A stretch of 64,000 bases of DNA from Toxoplasma gondii ME49 (Eukaryota > Apicomplexa > Conoidasida > Eucoccidiorida > Sarcocystidae): positions 1,304,954 through 1,368,953 of the forward strand of contig NC_031470.1 in NCBI RefSeq assembly GCF_000006565.2, given 5' to 3'. Below the pieces are notes generated by a model. That model had not been told where the DNA came from, ran no database searches, and worked only from the letters and a program-made list of their open reading frames with translations. Shown here piece after piece: positions 14,001 to 29,000 of this stretch. Within the stretch, counting starts at the first letter, position 1; each line of letters starts with the position of its first letter. Made by a program: the position numbers and the translations under genes.

Positions 14001-17000
14001 TGGGCCTGGGTAACCGGCTGTTTCATAGCGCACTGTGTATAAACGAGTTCTCCGACGCGGGTTTCGATGAATGCGTGGTCTGTGCGATTCGCTTTAGGAA
14101 ACCGAGGTGCCCACGCCTTGCCCTCCCGGGACCTACGGAGCGATGCAGGGACAGAGAGGGCCAGGATCTTGCCTTCCTTGCCCAGGCGCGACGTTCTGCA
14201 GCCAAGCGGGTCTGTCGACGTTTGAGGGGCTTTGTGCAGGAGGATTCACCTGCCCCTCTGGGAGCATCAAGCAAAAGCACACTCTCTGTCCTGCTGGGTC
14301 CAAATGCCCGCCCGGGAGTGTCTCGCCCACGGCGTGTCCTGCAGGTACTCGCTTCGATTCCCAAATGCTTCGTACGAGCTTGAAGAGAACTATCTAACGC
14401 CAGATCTCCATATATCGTTAGATGGATAAATGCAGCCATCCAAATGTGCGTGTGTGCGTTCGTTCGCGTTCTTGCCAGTACTCGAACGCAAACACGGACT
14501 CCACGTACGCCTGATGAACATCCTCCCCAAGTCTGAATAAAGTCTTGTTGCATGTTCCGTGCAGGAGATGAGGTGTGATTGGTTCTGTGACTTGTTTCAA
14601 TACACTTTCCTGTCACCCCTGAACTGGCACTTTTGTCTGTTTTTCGGGGTCGCGGAATCCCACCGCAACTTGCCAGTTTCAGAACTCGAGACAGCTCGAT
14701 CCATTTACTGACGAATGCTCTTGTTTCTTCAAGTGTGGCTGCACGAGAATGCTATCTCCATGAATGACCGTTATAAGTCTACTGGTGAGGCAACTCGTGG
14801 TTCATCGTTCTGCGATTCTGTTTCTTCCATCGTCACGGTCCCCCATTTGTGATCCGTCGTTTTGTCTCGTATGCTCGTGACACGCGTTTTCGCTCTAGCC
14901 CTGTGCTTTTCTCCGCGGATGGTCTCCGGTTCTACCCCGTTTTTTCCTCTCCTCCGAATTTCGCGTCTCTCACCGCAGGAACGTACCAGCCCGATGAAGG
15001 CCAAGAAGACTGCTTGCCCTGCCCTCCAGGATACAAGTGCCCCTCCAGACAGACAGCGTTCCTCAACCGCCCGTGTCCTGAAGGAACTGTGTGTCCTGAC
15101 AGCAGTACCACGGAGCCGCAACAGTGCCCCGATGGCACCTACAGTGTACATACAGCGCGGATCCACATGGAGGCATGTCTCCCCTGTCCGCCAGGCCTGA
15201 TGTGCCAGCTGAGCAATGCCAAACCGGACACCACCGGCACCGCGGACTGTCCTGCAGGCTACGCGTGCTCTGGCGGTGTCAAAGCTACAGGTTCCGGGGT
15301 AGAAGGCGAAGGAGCTGTGAGATGTGAGAAAGGCTTCTATTGCCCTAGGGGGACTGGTGAACCTATACCCTGCCCCGCTGGTGAGCTCTCGACATGCGCA
15401 TCCCTGACCAAATACCTCGAGACAGGAGAGCGACAGATGCGACCTGAAAGACAATGAACCGGCGATCTACACAGACATGCTTGCAAGACGTCTCTGGGTC
15501 GCCAAAGCAAGACACACATTCACGCTTCCAGAACCGGTTCCCTTCTCATCGTAGTGTACTCACCGTGCTCCATCACACACCCCTCATCGCTTTGCCTTCA
15601 TCTCGCTTCCGACGATGCCCACTCGCTTCCGTCTCCCTCCCCTGTGCTCCCTCTCGGGGTCTGGCGTTTGCAGGAAAAGTTTGTGCAGCCGCACAGCTGG
15701 GCACCGCTGACGTTCCTTGCCCCGGCGGCCGCTACTGTCCGATGCAGTCGTCGGAAGGCTTCCCTTGTCCTGCCGGATACTACTGCCCTCAGGGGTCAGC
15801 AGCCCCCTTGCGATGTCCCCTGGGGACGATCAGCACGTACACGGAGAACGCCGCTGAGGCACAGTGCACAAAGTGTCCACCTGGCAAGTTCTGCGACGGG
15901 ACGACGAACGGGATCGAGGACCAAATTGACAGCACCGCCTTCAGCGGAGAATGCCGAAAGGGATACTTTTGCCCAGAAGGCCTGTACACCGCCATAGGCA
16001 CGCCGTGCCCCATCGGCTTCCACTGCCCCGTCGGCAGCGCCACACCGCTCGCCTGCCCTCTGGGGTCTACCACGGCTGCTGCTGGACTCTCGGAATGCAC
16101 TGGCTGCGATGCAGGCTTCATCTGCTCGGATGGCAACGTGCAGCCTTGTCCTGTTGGTCAATATTGCACTGCGGACAGTCTACCGCAGGACTGTCCCTCG
16201 GGGACCTATAACCCCATCGCAGGAGGAATAGACTTCGACGCTTGCCGGCCCTGCCCTCCTGGTGAGATGCAGAAGCAGACGCAGGGCTGTGGAGGCAGGA
16301 GCGTGACAGATTGACTGTCACTTCGATCTTGATGGGACCCGACAAGATGGAGACTGAAGCATTCACGTTTACGTCTCGATCCAGCCTCGTTCCAGTAGAG
16401 AGCCTAGGCGCATTTGAAGACAACACACCGTGGGGATTTGGGTCTTTGTTCGGGCACCGGTGCATACCAGGGACGATCAACACTAGCTCGTCTTACTCTC
16501 CCTTTGCTGTTATTGCATTTGCATTTTCACACGGTTCATCGGTCTCTCTTATTGCCCTTTTATTCGTGTGGTTCTGCCGACCACGCCTGTTTCTCATCTC
16601 TATGAGATGGCACCTTCTCCCTTTCCTTTCTTCAGCAGGTTTCACCTGCGATTTGTTTCCGGAGCTACGGGGGCGCCTCTCTGTCTCCAGTGCCCTTCCT
16701 CGTTACCGATCGTCCCCTCCCGTGCCTCTTGACTGTTCGCTGGTCTGCGTGTGCCCAGGCAAGGCATGCAGAAGGAGCAGGACGTCAAAGCCAGAGACAT
16801 GTCGAGCGGGCTACTTCTGTCTCTCGGAGGTGACGGTGCTGAACCCCACAACTTTGTCTGAGGCGCAGAGCATCGCTGTTGCCGAAGGAGAAGCCGGGGC
16901 AGCTACGGAAGGCGGAGGCCGGTGCCCGAAGGGGTATTACTGTCCAGCTGGGACGCGCGTGCCTCTTCCTTGCTCTGCTGGACATCACTGCGGAACTCTT

Positions 17001-20000
17001 GGCCTGGCGGACCCGCGTGCGCCCTGCAGTGCGGGGTACTACTGCAGAAGGAAAGCTAATTCAGCGAGTCCACCTGCCCCAGCCGGTGCCACAAGCTGCC
17101 CTTCTCAAGACCACTATGGTGCATGCACTCCCGGTGAGGTTCACAAGACTGTGAGAGGTTCCGTCAGTCGATCACAGTGTTCGTACTCGTCGCATGGTCG
17201 TATGTAACCTAGCTTTAACTGGGGAGAATGCAAGTTGGACTGCGGGCTCAGGTCGTGCGGATCTTTGTTAACGGGTCCCAAGTTCTGTTCTACTGACAGA
17301 GCTTAGTCAAGATGGCGATGCTTGTAAAAATACCAAAACCGAAGTCCATGCATTGGTGTGATTAAGACGATGGCAGCACTGAGGCCAAGAGGGTAATGCC
17401 CTGCAAGGGGTAAAGAAACAAATGGGCCAGCTGGACTCTTGCGTTGAAAAAGAGACGTATGCGTCGTCAGGACGCATAGATCTTGAAAATGAGAGGAGGT
17501 GTAGCAGGAGAAAAGAAGCAAAATGTCACGATGGTGTCATGCGGGCGATGAACTGTGCGTATAACGTTCTGCGATTGTGGACTGGGCTGGTGCACAAATT
17601 CCTACGTTTTTGACCAGGTCATTTCTGCCCTTCTGGGTCTCGCGTCCCCGAGGCGTGTCCCCCCGGTGAGAAAGAGACAAAAGTCGCTCCGTGTTGATTC
17701 GACATGTTTGTTTATTTTGGAAGCGAAACCACTGATACACACGACACAAAAGGCACACGCAAAGCAGATTCTGTACTGCATGCATGTTTGCTGAAAACGA
17801 TCAGTACATGTGGAGTAACACAGCCTGCGCCGGCCACTTGGTACTCTACTGTGTGCTCTCGGGGGATGTAGCAATCCGAGGATCTTCCGTGTGCTCTTTT
17901 CCACGACTAAAGAGTTCATCATGAGGATGTCACGTCGGTCTCACCAAACCTCTGGAAGTAACCGTTTGCTTCTCCATACTTGCGCATCGTCTACGAGAAT
18001 GCACACGAGGTTGCAGATGAGCTAAGAGCGCCACATGCACCCACCCTTGCTGTTGGAGAATGCCCTTCCTGCATCCCGTGTGTCTTTTCTTCTTGTCGCG
18101 CCAGGTACCTATCGGTCTTTGCCCCTCGGCAAGAGTGCCGGGGATTGCGTGCCCTGCCCTGGGGGCCGATATTGCTCTGGGCGAGGTCTCGTCTCTCCAA
18201 CAGGCTCTTGTCGACCAGGGGTATTCTGTACGAAAGCAGCTGAGGTAATCGATGCGGCCCCGTCTGTGGGTCGTACTGCAGAATTTTCTGAATTGTTCGC
18301 GCGCCTCAACACGCTGGAGCAGCATGTTGCCTCTCCGTGGATTGCTGCGGTTCGGGGTTTGGGTCTCTCATGGAGAATTTGGTTTTTCTGAAGCGAAGTC
18401 CATTCTACACGTTGCATGCCTGGCATGTCGCGCGTCGGTGAAAGCAGAATTAGATCTCTTGTCCTGGCTCGACGATGGTGACTTCCTTTTCTTGGTCTCT
18501 TTGATGCATGCACGTGAGTTGAATGAACGTCAGTGACTCGCGTCCTAACTACTCAGCGGAATAAATAGACACATGCTCACACCATCTCCTGGTCGGCATT
18601 GCCCCTCCACATTCCCACACGGTTTGCCTCCTGCAGTACATCCATGCCCATTTGTGTGCCACTATTTTCATACTGCTGTACCGCAAGTAATTTACCTGAA
18701 ATGAATGTCCATGTCCATGGTGAACCTCCCACTCGCGTACTTTACTCGTTTTTTTGAGAAGCGCCTCACACCATTTCTGAACGTTCTTTTTCCGATCCAC
18801 GACTGATCCCTGCTCTGTGCCTAAATAGCGTTCTCGATTCCATGCGGCCTCTTGTTCGCGGTGTCTGCAGACACCGGATGGAACCTTATGTCCCGAGGGA
18901 CACTATTGCCTGGAGGGAACAGTGTCGCCAAAGCCTTGTGCAGCAGGGTATGCACTGGAAGTTGCTTCCGGACTTGAATTCTTGTCTGGCCATACCATTG
19001 CTCAACAAGCGCTGCACTTGCAAACGCATCTGCATGCGATTCCCGGCTCTCTACACAGAGGGGACCAGCGACAATCGTGGAGACGCGTATCGTGAATGCA
19101 CCTGAATTTCGCGAAGCCAAGAAACATACACTGGCGCAGGCCGTGGGTGACAGTGCAGCCTTATATTATCCACCACGAAATGTCGCCCACGCTCGGTTGC
19201 TGTGTGTCTTCCAGCTTGGGGTATCGTCTTTGACTCTTCGCGTGGAACTACTGGCCGATAAAGACGCATGCGCCCTCTCTGTTCCGGCGTGATTTCACTC
19301 TCTGGTTGCGTGTGTACCACGTACTGCCCCGTCCGCGTCTCATCACCCGTCCAGCGTTCCAACATATTCGCGTGCCTCGCCTGGGTCCTGGTCGCGGCTT
19401 TACAGCTCGGAGCAGACACACGGAACTGACAGGTTCTTTGCAAACTCCGGGCCAGTGACGACTGTGGTTTTTGTCCACTGGTCTTCAGAACATACCAGGC
19501 GACGGTGGGACACACGAGCTGTAGGACCTGCCCCAAGGGGTTCCTCTGCGGCCCTGGAACGGGCACGGTGACTCCAGTGGCCTGTCCCCCGGGTCACTTT
19601 TGCCCAGCGTCCACTTCAAAGCCGTCCAAGTGCCCTGCTGGAAAGTATTCCCTCGTCGATGGCCTAGCGGAAGAAGCGAATTGCTCGTGGTGCCCTCCTG
19701 GAAATGTCTGCACGGCAGAAGGCGTTGCCACAGAACTCAAACGGTGCCCGGCCGGGAGCTACTGCCCAGCTCCGGACTACGTCCTTTCACCTGCCACTGG
19801 AGGCGACGGCAGCAGTGGGGCTTTGAAGGTCACCTGCGCCTCCTCAACTGGCGGCGTTCCCACCTGCGCCATTGACGCACTTGAGTGAGACTGAAGGACA
19901 AGGAAAGCGTTTCTCACCGGCAAGTGGATTCCGAAACCCTGGTGGTCGGGGTCGATCTTGTCTGCACACCTGCGAATAATCAGAGCTATCGCGAGATGTG

Positions 20001-23000
20001 AGGGTGGCACAGAGAGACCTCAGTACATTGCGGATCTGCATAGGGGGCGTACGAACAAGCTGTACAGAGATATGCACTGCACATGTGGAGTTTCCCCACG
20101 GACCGTGGTGCTTAGAATCAGCGGGCGCCTTTCGCCTTTAGGTTCCTGCAGCTGGCAGACTCCAGCGAAAAGGTAAGAGAATTGTGCCGAGCATTTCTGC
20201 GGGGCTTTGAACAAGGATGGAAAGACGCCTTTGCGTGGAGGAAAGGGAGGAGCTGGAGGCGTCTGTCGCTTGTGGAATTTGTCTCTTCTCAGGTGTCCTC
20301 TTGGTTACGTTTGCCCAGAGGGCAGCGCAACTGCCAAAAGATGCCCCCTAGGCCAGACCGTCGCCGTGAGCGGCGCAGCGACCAACTCCGGATGCAAGCC
20401 GTGTCCAGCGGGACAGTTCTGTTCTCCCTCAGGAGCCGTCGAGCCGTGTGCCGATGGCTTTCTCTGCATTTCTGGGGCGTATCGGCCGAAGCCGTTGACC
20501 GCGAAAGTCGGACGTCTGTGCCGGGCTGGACATTTCTGTCCGTCGGGCACCACCGTCGAAATCGCGTGTCTCCGGGGCACTCTCAGTGTCGGAGAAGGAA
20601 GTGGAAACGCCTGCGACGAGTGTCCGCCTGGGAATGTCTGCGATGCAGAAGGTAAAGAAGCGACAGTCTGGTGCAAATCTGTCTCGGGTATTTGTTGGCT
20701 TGCATGCAGATGGTCCGTCAGCCGCGTGCCTAGGGACATGCCCAAACCTAGCATACCGAGTACCCCTCCAGTTCGTTTGACCTACGGGCAACCAACGGCC
20801 TGACGACTGCTGTACCAGGCCTCTTCACTCCACTGCTTCAGACTGCTCAACGTGCTGCATTTCAGTTGATGAGTGACATTCATGCTTGCTGAGAACCGCA
20901 AGACTTCGATGACACAGAGTGTTCATCCAACTGGCCTGCTTTCAAGACGCTCCTTCTTGACACCGACGGGGGAACGCTGCGCGCAAACTGCGCTAGACTG
21001 AATGCCAGTGGAACTGTTTCGAGAATATGGGGACGGTCGTTCTTTGCTTTGCCGTTTTTCTCAGGCATCAAGGCTCTAGACGACCATCGGGCCTGTCCAG
21101 CGGGCTCTTACTGCCCACCTGGTAGTGTCACAGCGATTCCTTGCCCTGCTGGGACGTACAGCGCCTTCACATATCTCGCTTCCTCTCAGGAATGCCTAGC
21201 CTGTCCTGCAGGTAACGAGGAAGATACACGAACACCACAACCGTCTTTCCCTTCGAGTATCCGCGTTGGCGCTAGAGACCAAGTCCCCGTGCTGGCCAAA
21301 GCATATCCATACAAACGCAGACGTACAGATTTGTCGATACAAACAGATATACATCTGAATGTATGTATGTTTATTTGTATATGCGTGACCACATGCGAGT
21401 AAGGGTGGACATCACCGAACAGGTACCTGCTGGCTGCGTGTGGGGAGTTCAGCCGAGAGAAGGAGTTTCCGGTGCCGTCTTGTGGCTTTTTAGGAAAGTA
21501 CTGTGAGAGTGCGGGAGCCCACGCCGTGACTGGCCCCTGCGACGCAGGCACATGGTGCAAGCGAAAATCGACGAAGCAAAATCACTCAGGTGGATACGCG
21601 CCATCGAGCCTCGTTGCCTGCCCTCAAGGTGCCTATTGCTTACAGGCCGCAGTAAGCGTTTCTGGCTCCCTGGTGCCTTCACCCCCATGAGGCGCTGGAC
21701 ACTCTGCGCTACGTGGAGGCTTCCTTCTCAACAGTCAATGGCCTCGGCCGGCGTCAACACGATTTCGTACTGTTCATACCAAGCTGACAGCAAATGATAA
21801 GTCAGGCGACAATCACGCCTTTTACTTCTGTCGTGTTCAGCGAGAAGTGACACTCTCGTTAGATGCTAACGAGCAAGGATAAGGAGAAGCGCCCGTTCTG
21901 CGTGGGCACACTTCATTGGTCACGGCCCCGGCCACTTTGTAGACTTTTTCGTCACTTCGGCAAAGATCTTCGCGTTGTCTTCGTGTTCAAAGTATTGCAA
22001 AGAACCTCTGCAGGCGAGCGACACTCCGCCGCTCCACATTTTCTCCCCCTCCCCCCCCCCCCCCCATTTCTCTCTTGTTTTCATCCGGCTTTTCGGCGAC
22101 TGTGTGTTTCTTGCCGCTCTAGCCCATGCCTATCCTGTGCCAACCGGGGACCTACCAGGACGAGGAGGCGACCGCCGACGCGTGCAAGCCGTGCGCTGCA
22201 GGCACCTTTTGTGGGTCTGCTGGCCTCACGACGGAAGCAGGAAGCGGCCCTTGCCAAGCAGGCTTCTTCTGCAAGGAAGGCGCCAAGGTCGCCGCACCGA
22301 GAGACAAATCAACTGGGGATATCTGCAAAAAGGGCCATCATTGCCCGTCAGGTAGAGCAGCGATTGGCTACAAAGAGTGTACACGTTTTCGCGTGCCTAC
22401 GGGGTCCAGAGAATTCCTCAGAAAGAGCGCGCCTTCGTGTCACCATGCTAGCAGGCTCACCGTGAGTCACGCGGCTGTCTCAAAGTCCCAGATGTCGAAT
22501 GTTTGCGTTCGTCTGCTCTTCGCTCTTCGTTTCGCAATTCACCCGTGGGGCCTGCTTCTGTCTCTCTTTTGTGACATCGGTTATCCGTCAAAAGAACATT
22601 TGACGACGGTTTGACGCTCGGAGTTTGGGTGTGCTACCGTGTTGCGTTTCTCTCCAGTTTCACACCAGGAGAGGGACATTCCCCGAATCGATCGTCCCGA
22701 CGCTCAGATGCATATGCTATGTGTGAGCGTATCTTGTCTTATTTCGTTTGCTGTCCAAACTACCGGAAACGGACGCTCTCGAGCACGAGACGTGTGCATA
22801 TGTGATGTGCCTTGTTCTTCTGCTGGTCTGAATGCGCGGCAGGATCCAAGGCACCTCAAGCGTGCCCCCCCGGGTACTACAGTGACGAGGAAGGTAGATT
22901 CTTATCTACGAGAAACCTTGCAGGAAGCCGGCATGATTCTAGATCACCAGACTCTGTCGAATGATGTGCGAAACACGGAGCCTTCGCGGCTCCGCACAAT

Positions 23001-26000
23001 GTAGAGAAGGGTCTTAGCCTGAAACGTGGCGACTTGTGAGATTGTCTCGCGGCGTCAGTCACCTCCTTCCGCCAGAATGCATGCGCGACTCCCCATCTGC
23101 CCCATACTTAGACCGACACTGGCTTTGGTTGGGTGTGTACCTCTTAGCGATCTGACAGCAGTTTGCCTGTATCCCCCAGAGACCTACCTCAGACAGGTGC
23201 TCACAGCTACTCACTTTCCATCGACACGCTCGCTTCTCCGCGTACCCCTGCACCCTTTTCTTTCCTCGATACTTGCCTCACTGTGCTCTCTGTCTTGAAT
23301 CTCTAGGTCTGGCCACATGCAAGCCATGCCCTGCAGGCTCTCTCTGCCCTGGAGGAACCAACGGGGAAATCGGGGGCTGCCCTGCTGGATCCTTCTGTAA
23401 GGCGGCTGTCTCGGCTGCTGCGGCATGCCCCGATGGAACGACAAGCGAAGTGGAGAGTCTTGCGGAAGAAGGCCAGTGTGCCGACTGTCCAGCTGGAAAA
23501 GTGTGTGAGGCTGGCAAGCCGCCAGCCTCGTGTCCCGAGGGCTTCCTTTGTCTTGCGGGAGTCGGACCCAAACACATCGGAGCTTCGAACGCCGATATCG
23601 ATGAACTGTGGCTGGACTCGACCTTCTGGGGTGGACATGCGATTCACTACGGGTGAGCCGTTGAGGCACAGTTGCCGTACCAGGCTCTCCATAAAAGCAC
23701 CGAGACATGTCAGGGCAACACGGGATGGGAGCACTCAAACGTCGAGAACGTTCATGAGGGAAAATGCCTAAAGATCTGCACATAGGCGAACTCTCCTCAC
23801 ACAAAAGTCCTACGAGCGCGTGAGTGGGACGAGCGTTGAATCAGTAGATGCTTGGCACTGGCGGAATGGCAAAAACATGTCACATGAAGCTACACCTACC
23901 GGTCCGTCTGTATGCGGGGTTCTTCGTTTCCACGTGCACATCCCTATGTATGCAACTACGCGCGTTTTTTGGGGGCACATGGGTGACTCATACAGTCTCG
24001 TCAGACGCATGTGCCAATTTCACAAGCCCAGAAAAAAGGACCACGGTAGCAAGAACGGCATCAGATGAAGCATTCACACTGCGGCATCCAGAGACGCTTC
24101 ATTGGGGGCTCTTGGATTCCTCTCGTTTCTCTGTCTCCTGCGTCTCCGCTTCCCTCAGCGGGGCTTGCCCGCCTGGGCATTTTTGCCCCCGTGGGGCAAC
24201 AGCCCCTGAGCCGTGTGCCCAAGGAACTGTTCGCGACCAAACCGGAGGCAAAAGCCAGGCCGACTGCACCAAGTGCCCCATCGGCAGTTTCTGCGATCCA
24301 CGGATGCCGGTGCGTCTCCTGCTCACTGACGCGCTGGCCACGGCCCGCATACGAGCCGTATATAGATTCGTACCGCATCTTCATTTGCATGCACGCGCAC
24401 CATCCGAGTCGGAGAAGGCGACGGTAATGAGAGGAGGCTGCCTACAGACGCTCCCCCATACACAAGAGTTGAGATTTATGCAACATCGGAGACAGCTGTG
24501 TGCTTGTGAACGGCGCACGATGCTGCGGCCAGACTTCCCAGGTCGGCGAAATCTCCACACTGGAGACATCATCCGTGAACACGCGTTGCTGACACTCGGT
24601 ACTCCTTCGAATTCTCTTTTTAGGTCCCTGTTTCCTGCCCCCCTGGATACTACTGCCCCGAGGATACCCAGGAGCCGTCTCCCTGTGAGGCTGGATCTTA
24701 TCTTACCGCCAGCGGCCACTCCGAGAAGTCCGCCTGCACCATTTGCCCGGAGGTGCGTTGTGCCTCCTAATGGATCAGAGATGTCGTATGACAACCTCGA
24801 CTCCACTCATCCTTGAAGATCTGCACGGACAACATCGGAGAGATTGCATAAACTGGAGGATGTGTCAGGTGCCTTGCATGAACACAGGAACACAGCAGAT
24901 CCTATCGACCATGGACGCACATATACAGGCGTTTCTAATATATATATATATATATATTGTGTGTACATAGAGAGCCGTCGGTGTGTAACTATGTGGACAC
25001 TGTCTCAAGTAGCCGTTATGCTAAAAGGATACTGTGAAGCATGGGTGATTTACAGTTTCTGGTTGCCAAACGCATCTTTGGATTTTCCTTATTTTAAGGG
25101 TTATGCATGCAATCGGGACGGCGTCGTAGACTACAAGCTCTTCCCTTGCCCCACAGGCTACTTTTGTGGCGCTGGAGTCCTGGAGCCTGAGGCGTGCCCC
25201 GCCGGAACTTACGGGGCAGCTCCGAAGCTCACCCGGGCAGACCTGTGTGAAGCCTGTCCGCCTGGTAGGTGTTTTGTCTCCGCTTAGAGAGGCTATGGTA
25301 TTAGGATGTCCTTCAGAGAGCCGCGAGAGCCTGTCTGGAGGCGTCACGACGGGCACAGGTAGTGACAGTTTCCTCGACGTTATCAATGGTATTACCTCTC
25401 TTCCTCGTCTTACCGATGCGCCTCTGCACTGATATGGACATCTGTGGCCCAAAACACACAGACAGGTTAAGACTATTGCACTCCATCTTTTTTATCTGTT
25501 TGCACAACTGCATACATGATCGTTCTCGTGATACAGAATGCCTCACCACGAAGGTTTCCTTTCCAGGTCTCTGGAACCAGCACGAATCTGGGGGTATGTG
25601 TCCGTCTCAAGGCGACTGTTACGCGCGACAGCGACCCTATCGCTCAGTAGTTGCCGATGGTTCACGTTTACCCGACCTACAACGCTTTCATGGAGGCTCG
25701 TGTTCCACGGAATATTCCTTGTCCTGTTCTCAGCATGTCGCTTTCTTCTTGTACCCTAGTGTTTTCCTGCAACGTTGTCGCCCCCGTTTGATCTCATGCT
25801 CGCGTTCCTGTATCTCACCTTGATCGGCTTGATCGGCGACTCCAAGTGACTCTGCCGGCCATGCACCAACCAGCACAGAGGGCCGTAGCGCGCAACCGAG
25901 CTGGAAAGACACTGACAGGTTTACGGTAGCTGTATCCTGCAGCATGAGAAGCATGTATTCTGCAGGAATCGTTTGTACAACGCGCGATGAGGAGGACGGT

Positions 26001-29000
26001 TCACGGCGACCACAGGCGCTCGGCTGTCCAGCTGGTTATGTTTGCCCGAAAAGCACAAGTACGCCAACACTCTGTCCTGCCGGCACCTTCTGCCCCCGAG
26101 GCACATCGACCCCCCGCACATGCCCGGCTGGCTATTTTTGCCCGGAAGGAGCAGAAACTCCTGTCCTCTGTTCCAAAGGAACGTTCTGCTTAGAAGGCGC
26201 AACTGAGCCCAGTGTGTGCCCTGCAGGCTATAAGGTAAGGAAAGACAAAGGGGGCACTCAAGGGTGGTTTCAAAACAGGCTTGGGGGCCGTCAAGCTGAG
26301 ACCTGGAGCTCGTGCCTTTAGGCTCTTACGCCGCAGAAGCTGCTAAAGGGATTCACTGGTTTTCTACCATTTATGGGACCTTAAAGGACGTCTTGCTACT
26401 TTAGCATATATAGGCGCCGAAACCATTTTGGACGCTTCTGACGATAGAGAGGCGCCTAAACGATTTCATTGCTTCTTCAGTAGAGAGAAACGGCCAATCA
26501 TTGAGAGCGAGACAACATGCTAAAGAGAAGAGGCGACAGTGGCCACATAGGGTTCTCACTCGAATATTCTCTGTTGTGACACGAAAGACGGTCGTATTCC
26601 ATTCGATGTTTGTGTTTTGGTGCTTCGATGCCACGAGTCTGTGTTGTGAAAAAGGCCCACGATGTCAAGTGAGATGCTGGAAAGCCCCCTCCGCATTGCC
26701 CGGCAAGGCACATGTGCGTGCACCTGAGTACTCCCGAAAACATCGGGATATCTATATGCCCACCCATATATCAATGCATCCATATATCTATATATATAGA
26801 TATATAGATATAGATATTCGCGCATATATTTGTATATATAGCGGATATCATGGGGCTGTGGGGGATGCGTCAAGTGATGGGTGGAAGGAGTTTTTTCGCA
26901 TTTTGTCTCCGAGCATCAGACAGCCAGTCGTACACCCTCACACAGCAAGCGAGCGGCGTCGGCTACACGTCAGAAACTGGAGGGCACTGACGCAAGAGAC
27001 TGTCTCGTCTTCCAAGGGTTTCTTCGGTCCAAGTCGACTGCCTTTAATCCCGCGTCCGTCGGTGAATCTCGTTTACGCCTGGTGCGCGCTTGTCAGGCAA
27101 AGGACTCCTGTGTAGGCGCGTACTCCGTCGAGGCCTGTTGTGAGCCGTGCCCAGTGGCCACCTACTCCGACAGGCCAGGAGCTACACACTGCAGCCCGTG
27201 TGCAGCAGGCTACATATGCAAGGGTACGAGCAAGTCTCGATCTTCCTTTCTGATGCATTCTTCACTCCGTCGCAATTTCTCTCGAAACGTACCGGTGGGT
27301 CTTACGGCTTCTCCAGTCTTTTTGGTTCTTTCTCCTTCCGTCCCCTTTTTCTACCGAGTCCCTTCGCTCGCTTGTCGGGCGCTAGGTGACCACAGATGCG
27401 CGCGGCCTCTGGTTTCTCTCAGCGGTGAGCCTTTGTGTTCCCTCCGCCGGCCGTCGAGTGGAGTGAAAAACCTGGCTGCCCACGCTGTTTCTTCCGCGTT
27501 GTCTAGGCGGTGCTACCACGGCGAAACCCAGCGCAGAAGAGACGAGCTCTGAGGGATACGTGTGTCCACCGGGCTACTACTGTCTGGAGGGAGCTTCGGA
27601 GCCTACCCCGTGCCCCGCCGGCACCTTCAGAGACCAGCCAGGAGGCGAGGCTCTCGACGGCTGCTCTCCGTGTCCCCACGGAACCTTCCAGAGGTTTCCT
27701 GGAATGGTAAAACAGGCAACGTACTTGCGTTTCACCAGGGCGCTACCTGTGCATGCAACGCTCGGCGGATTTCTTGACTTGTAAACCAGGCGCTGCACAC
27801 TCGCTCGGCACCGCGAAACGATTTACGGATATGGGCGCAAACACTCTGGCCTTTCGAAACTGTCACCTGCAAGTGAAACAACTGCTGCGGCACTGCTCGT
27901 CTCAACAGTTCTTTCTCCACACCTCACACAGCAACGTCTACGACGAGATTGAGGAAGGCACTGCTTACGATCTTTGGGCCGTCATCTGTTTGGTGCGATT
28001 TGTCGCTTTCGGTAAAACGCTGTGAATGGTTACAGCCCACCTCTCGTTTCTCTTGAGCCGGAACACACGAAAGAGTCGATAGCCGTAGGTGCCATGCGTT
28101 AACATGATGCCCAGGTGTGTCGACGTCAATGTCTGATTAAGTGACTCTGCGTTTTGTAGTGACGCCCACGCTCTGCGTTGGGGGGTTTTGTCCTTACTGG
28201 TTGCTATTTATGTTGGCACACTGACGGTTCGTTTTCCGTGAAACTTCCTGTTTTCTCATGTTCTCGTGAATCGCTCTTTTCGTCTGTCTCTCTGCGCACG
28301 ATACTTTCTGTTGTACTGACTTCTGATGGGTGCCGGAATCCTTGTAACTCAAACCCCCGCTTCGTCTCTTACACTTTCGCTGAGATTTTTCGAGCCTCTG
28401 CTGGGATCATCCAGTCCGGAGCTCGGTTGCTACCCCCTGAGTGGCAGCGTGCAGTCGCGATTGCCTCCACCGAACTGCGCTGCCTTCTGCGTTTTCGTTT
28501 CTCGCGGTTTCTCTCGTCACACTTGCAGGCGTCGTGCACCAAGTGCGGGGAGCATGCAGTCTCTGAGAAATCCGTGGGTTCAACAACATGCACGTGCCTC
28601 GGCATCTCTCGGTTTTACCAAATCGAAGACGGCACCTGTCCCTGCTACGCTCGGTAAGAAGGCAACGTCGCTCACAGCGGAGAACCATTGCCGTCTGGCT
28701 CCCGTTCCTCGCTGCCGTCTTCGCGCGGAAACCACAACAAGCGCGTCTGTCAGTATTTCGCAGCCGAACGTACACTCAGTCTCCCCGCAAACTCGGTTGT
28801 CTCTGTTTGTTCGTGTGTGATAGCAATCATCCATCAAAACCGGATTAGAACATGCGCAATGTCACGCAGCCCTGGTGTCGTTGGATAATGGCGTCCCGAT
28901 CTCGCCCAGTTCATGCATTTCTGTGTGTGTTTCCCTTCGATCCAATCCCCCACCCCCATCACCCCCACCCCCCGCATGCATTTCCGGGCACATCTTGGCT

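Noticed and set aside
13721..14383. Open frame continuing well past exon 16
   Set aside because: The C-P-x-G cysteine pattern stops exactly at the GTAAGC donor after 13720. Exon 17 then uses a different frame with a strong pattern of its own.
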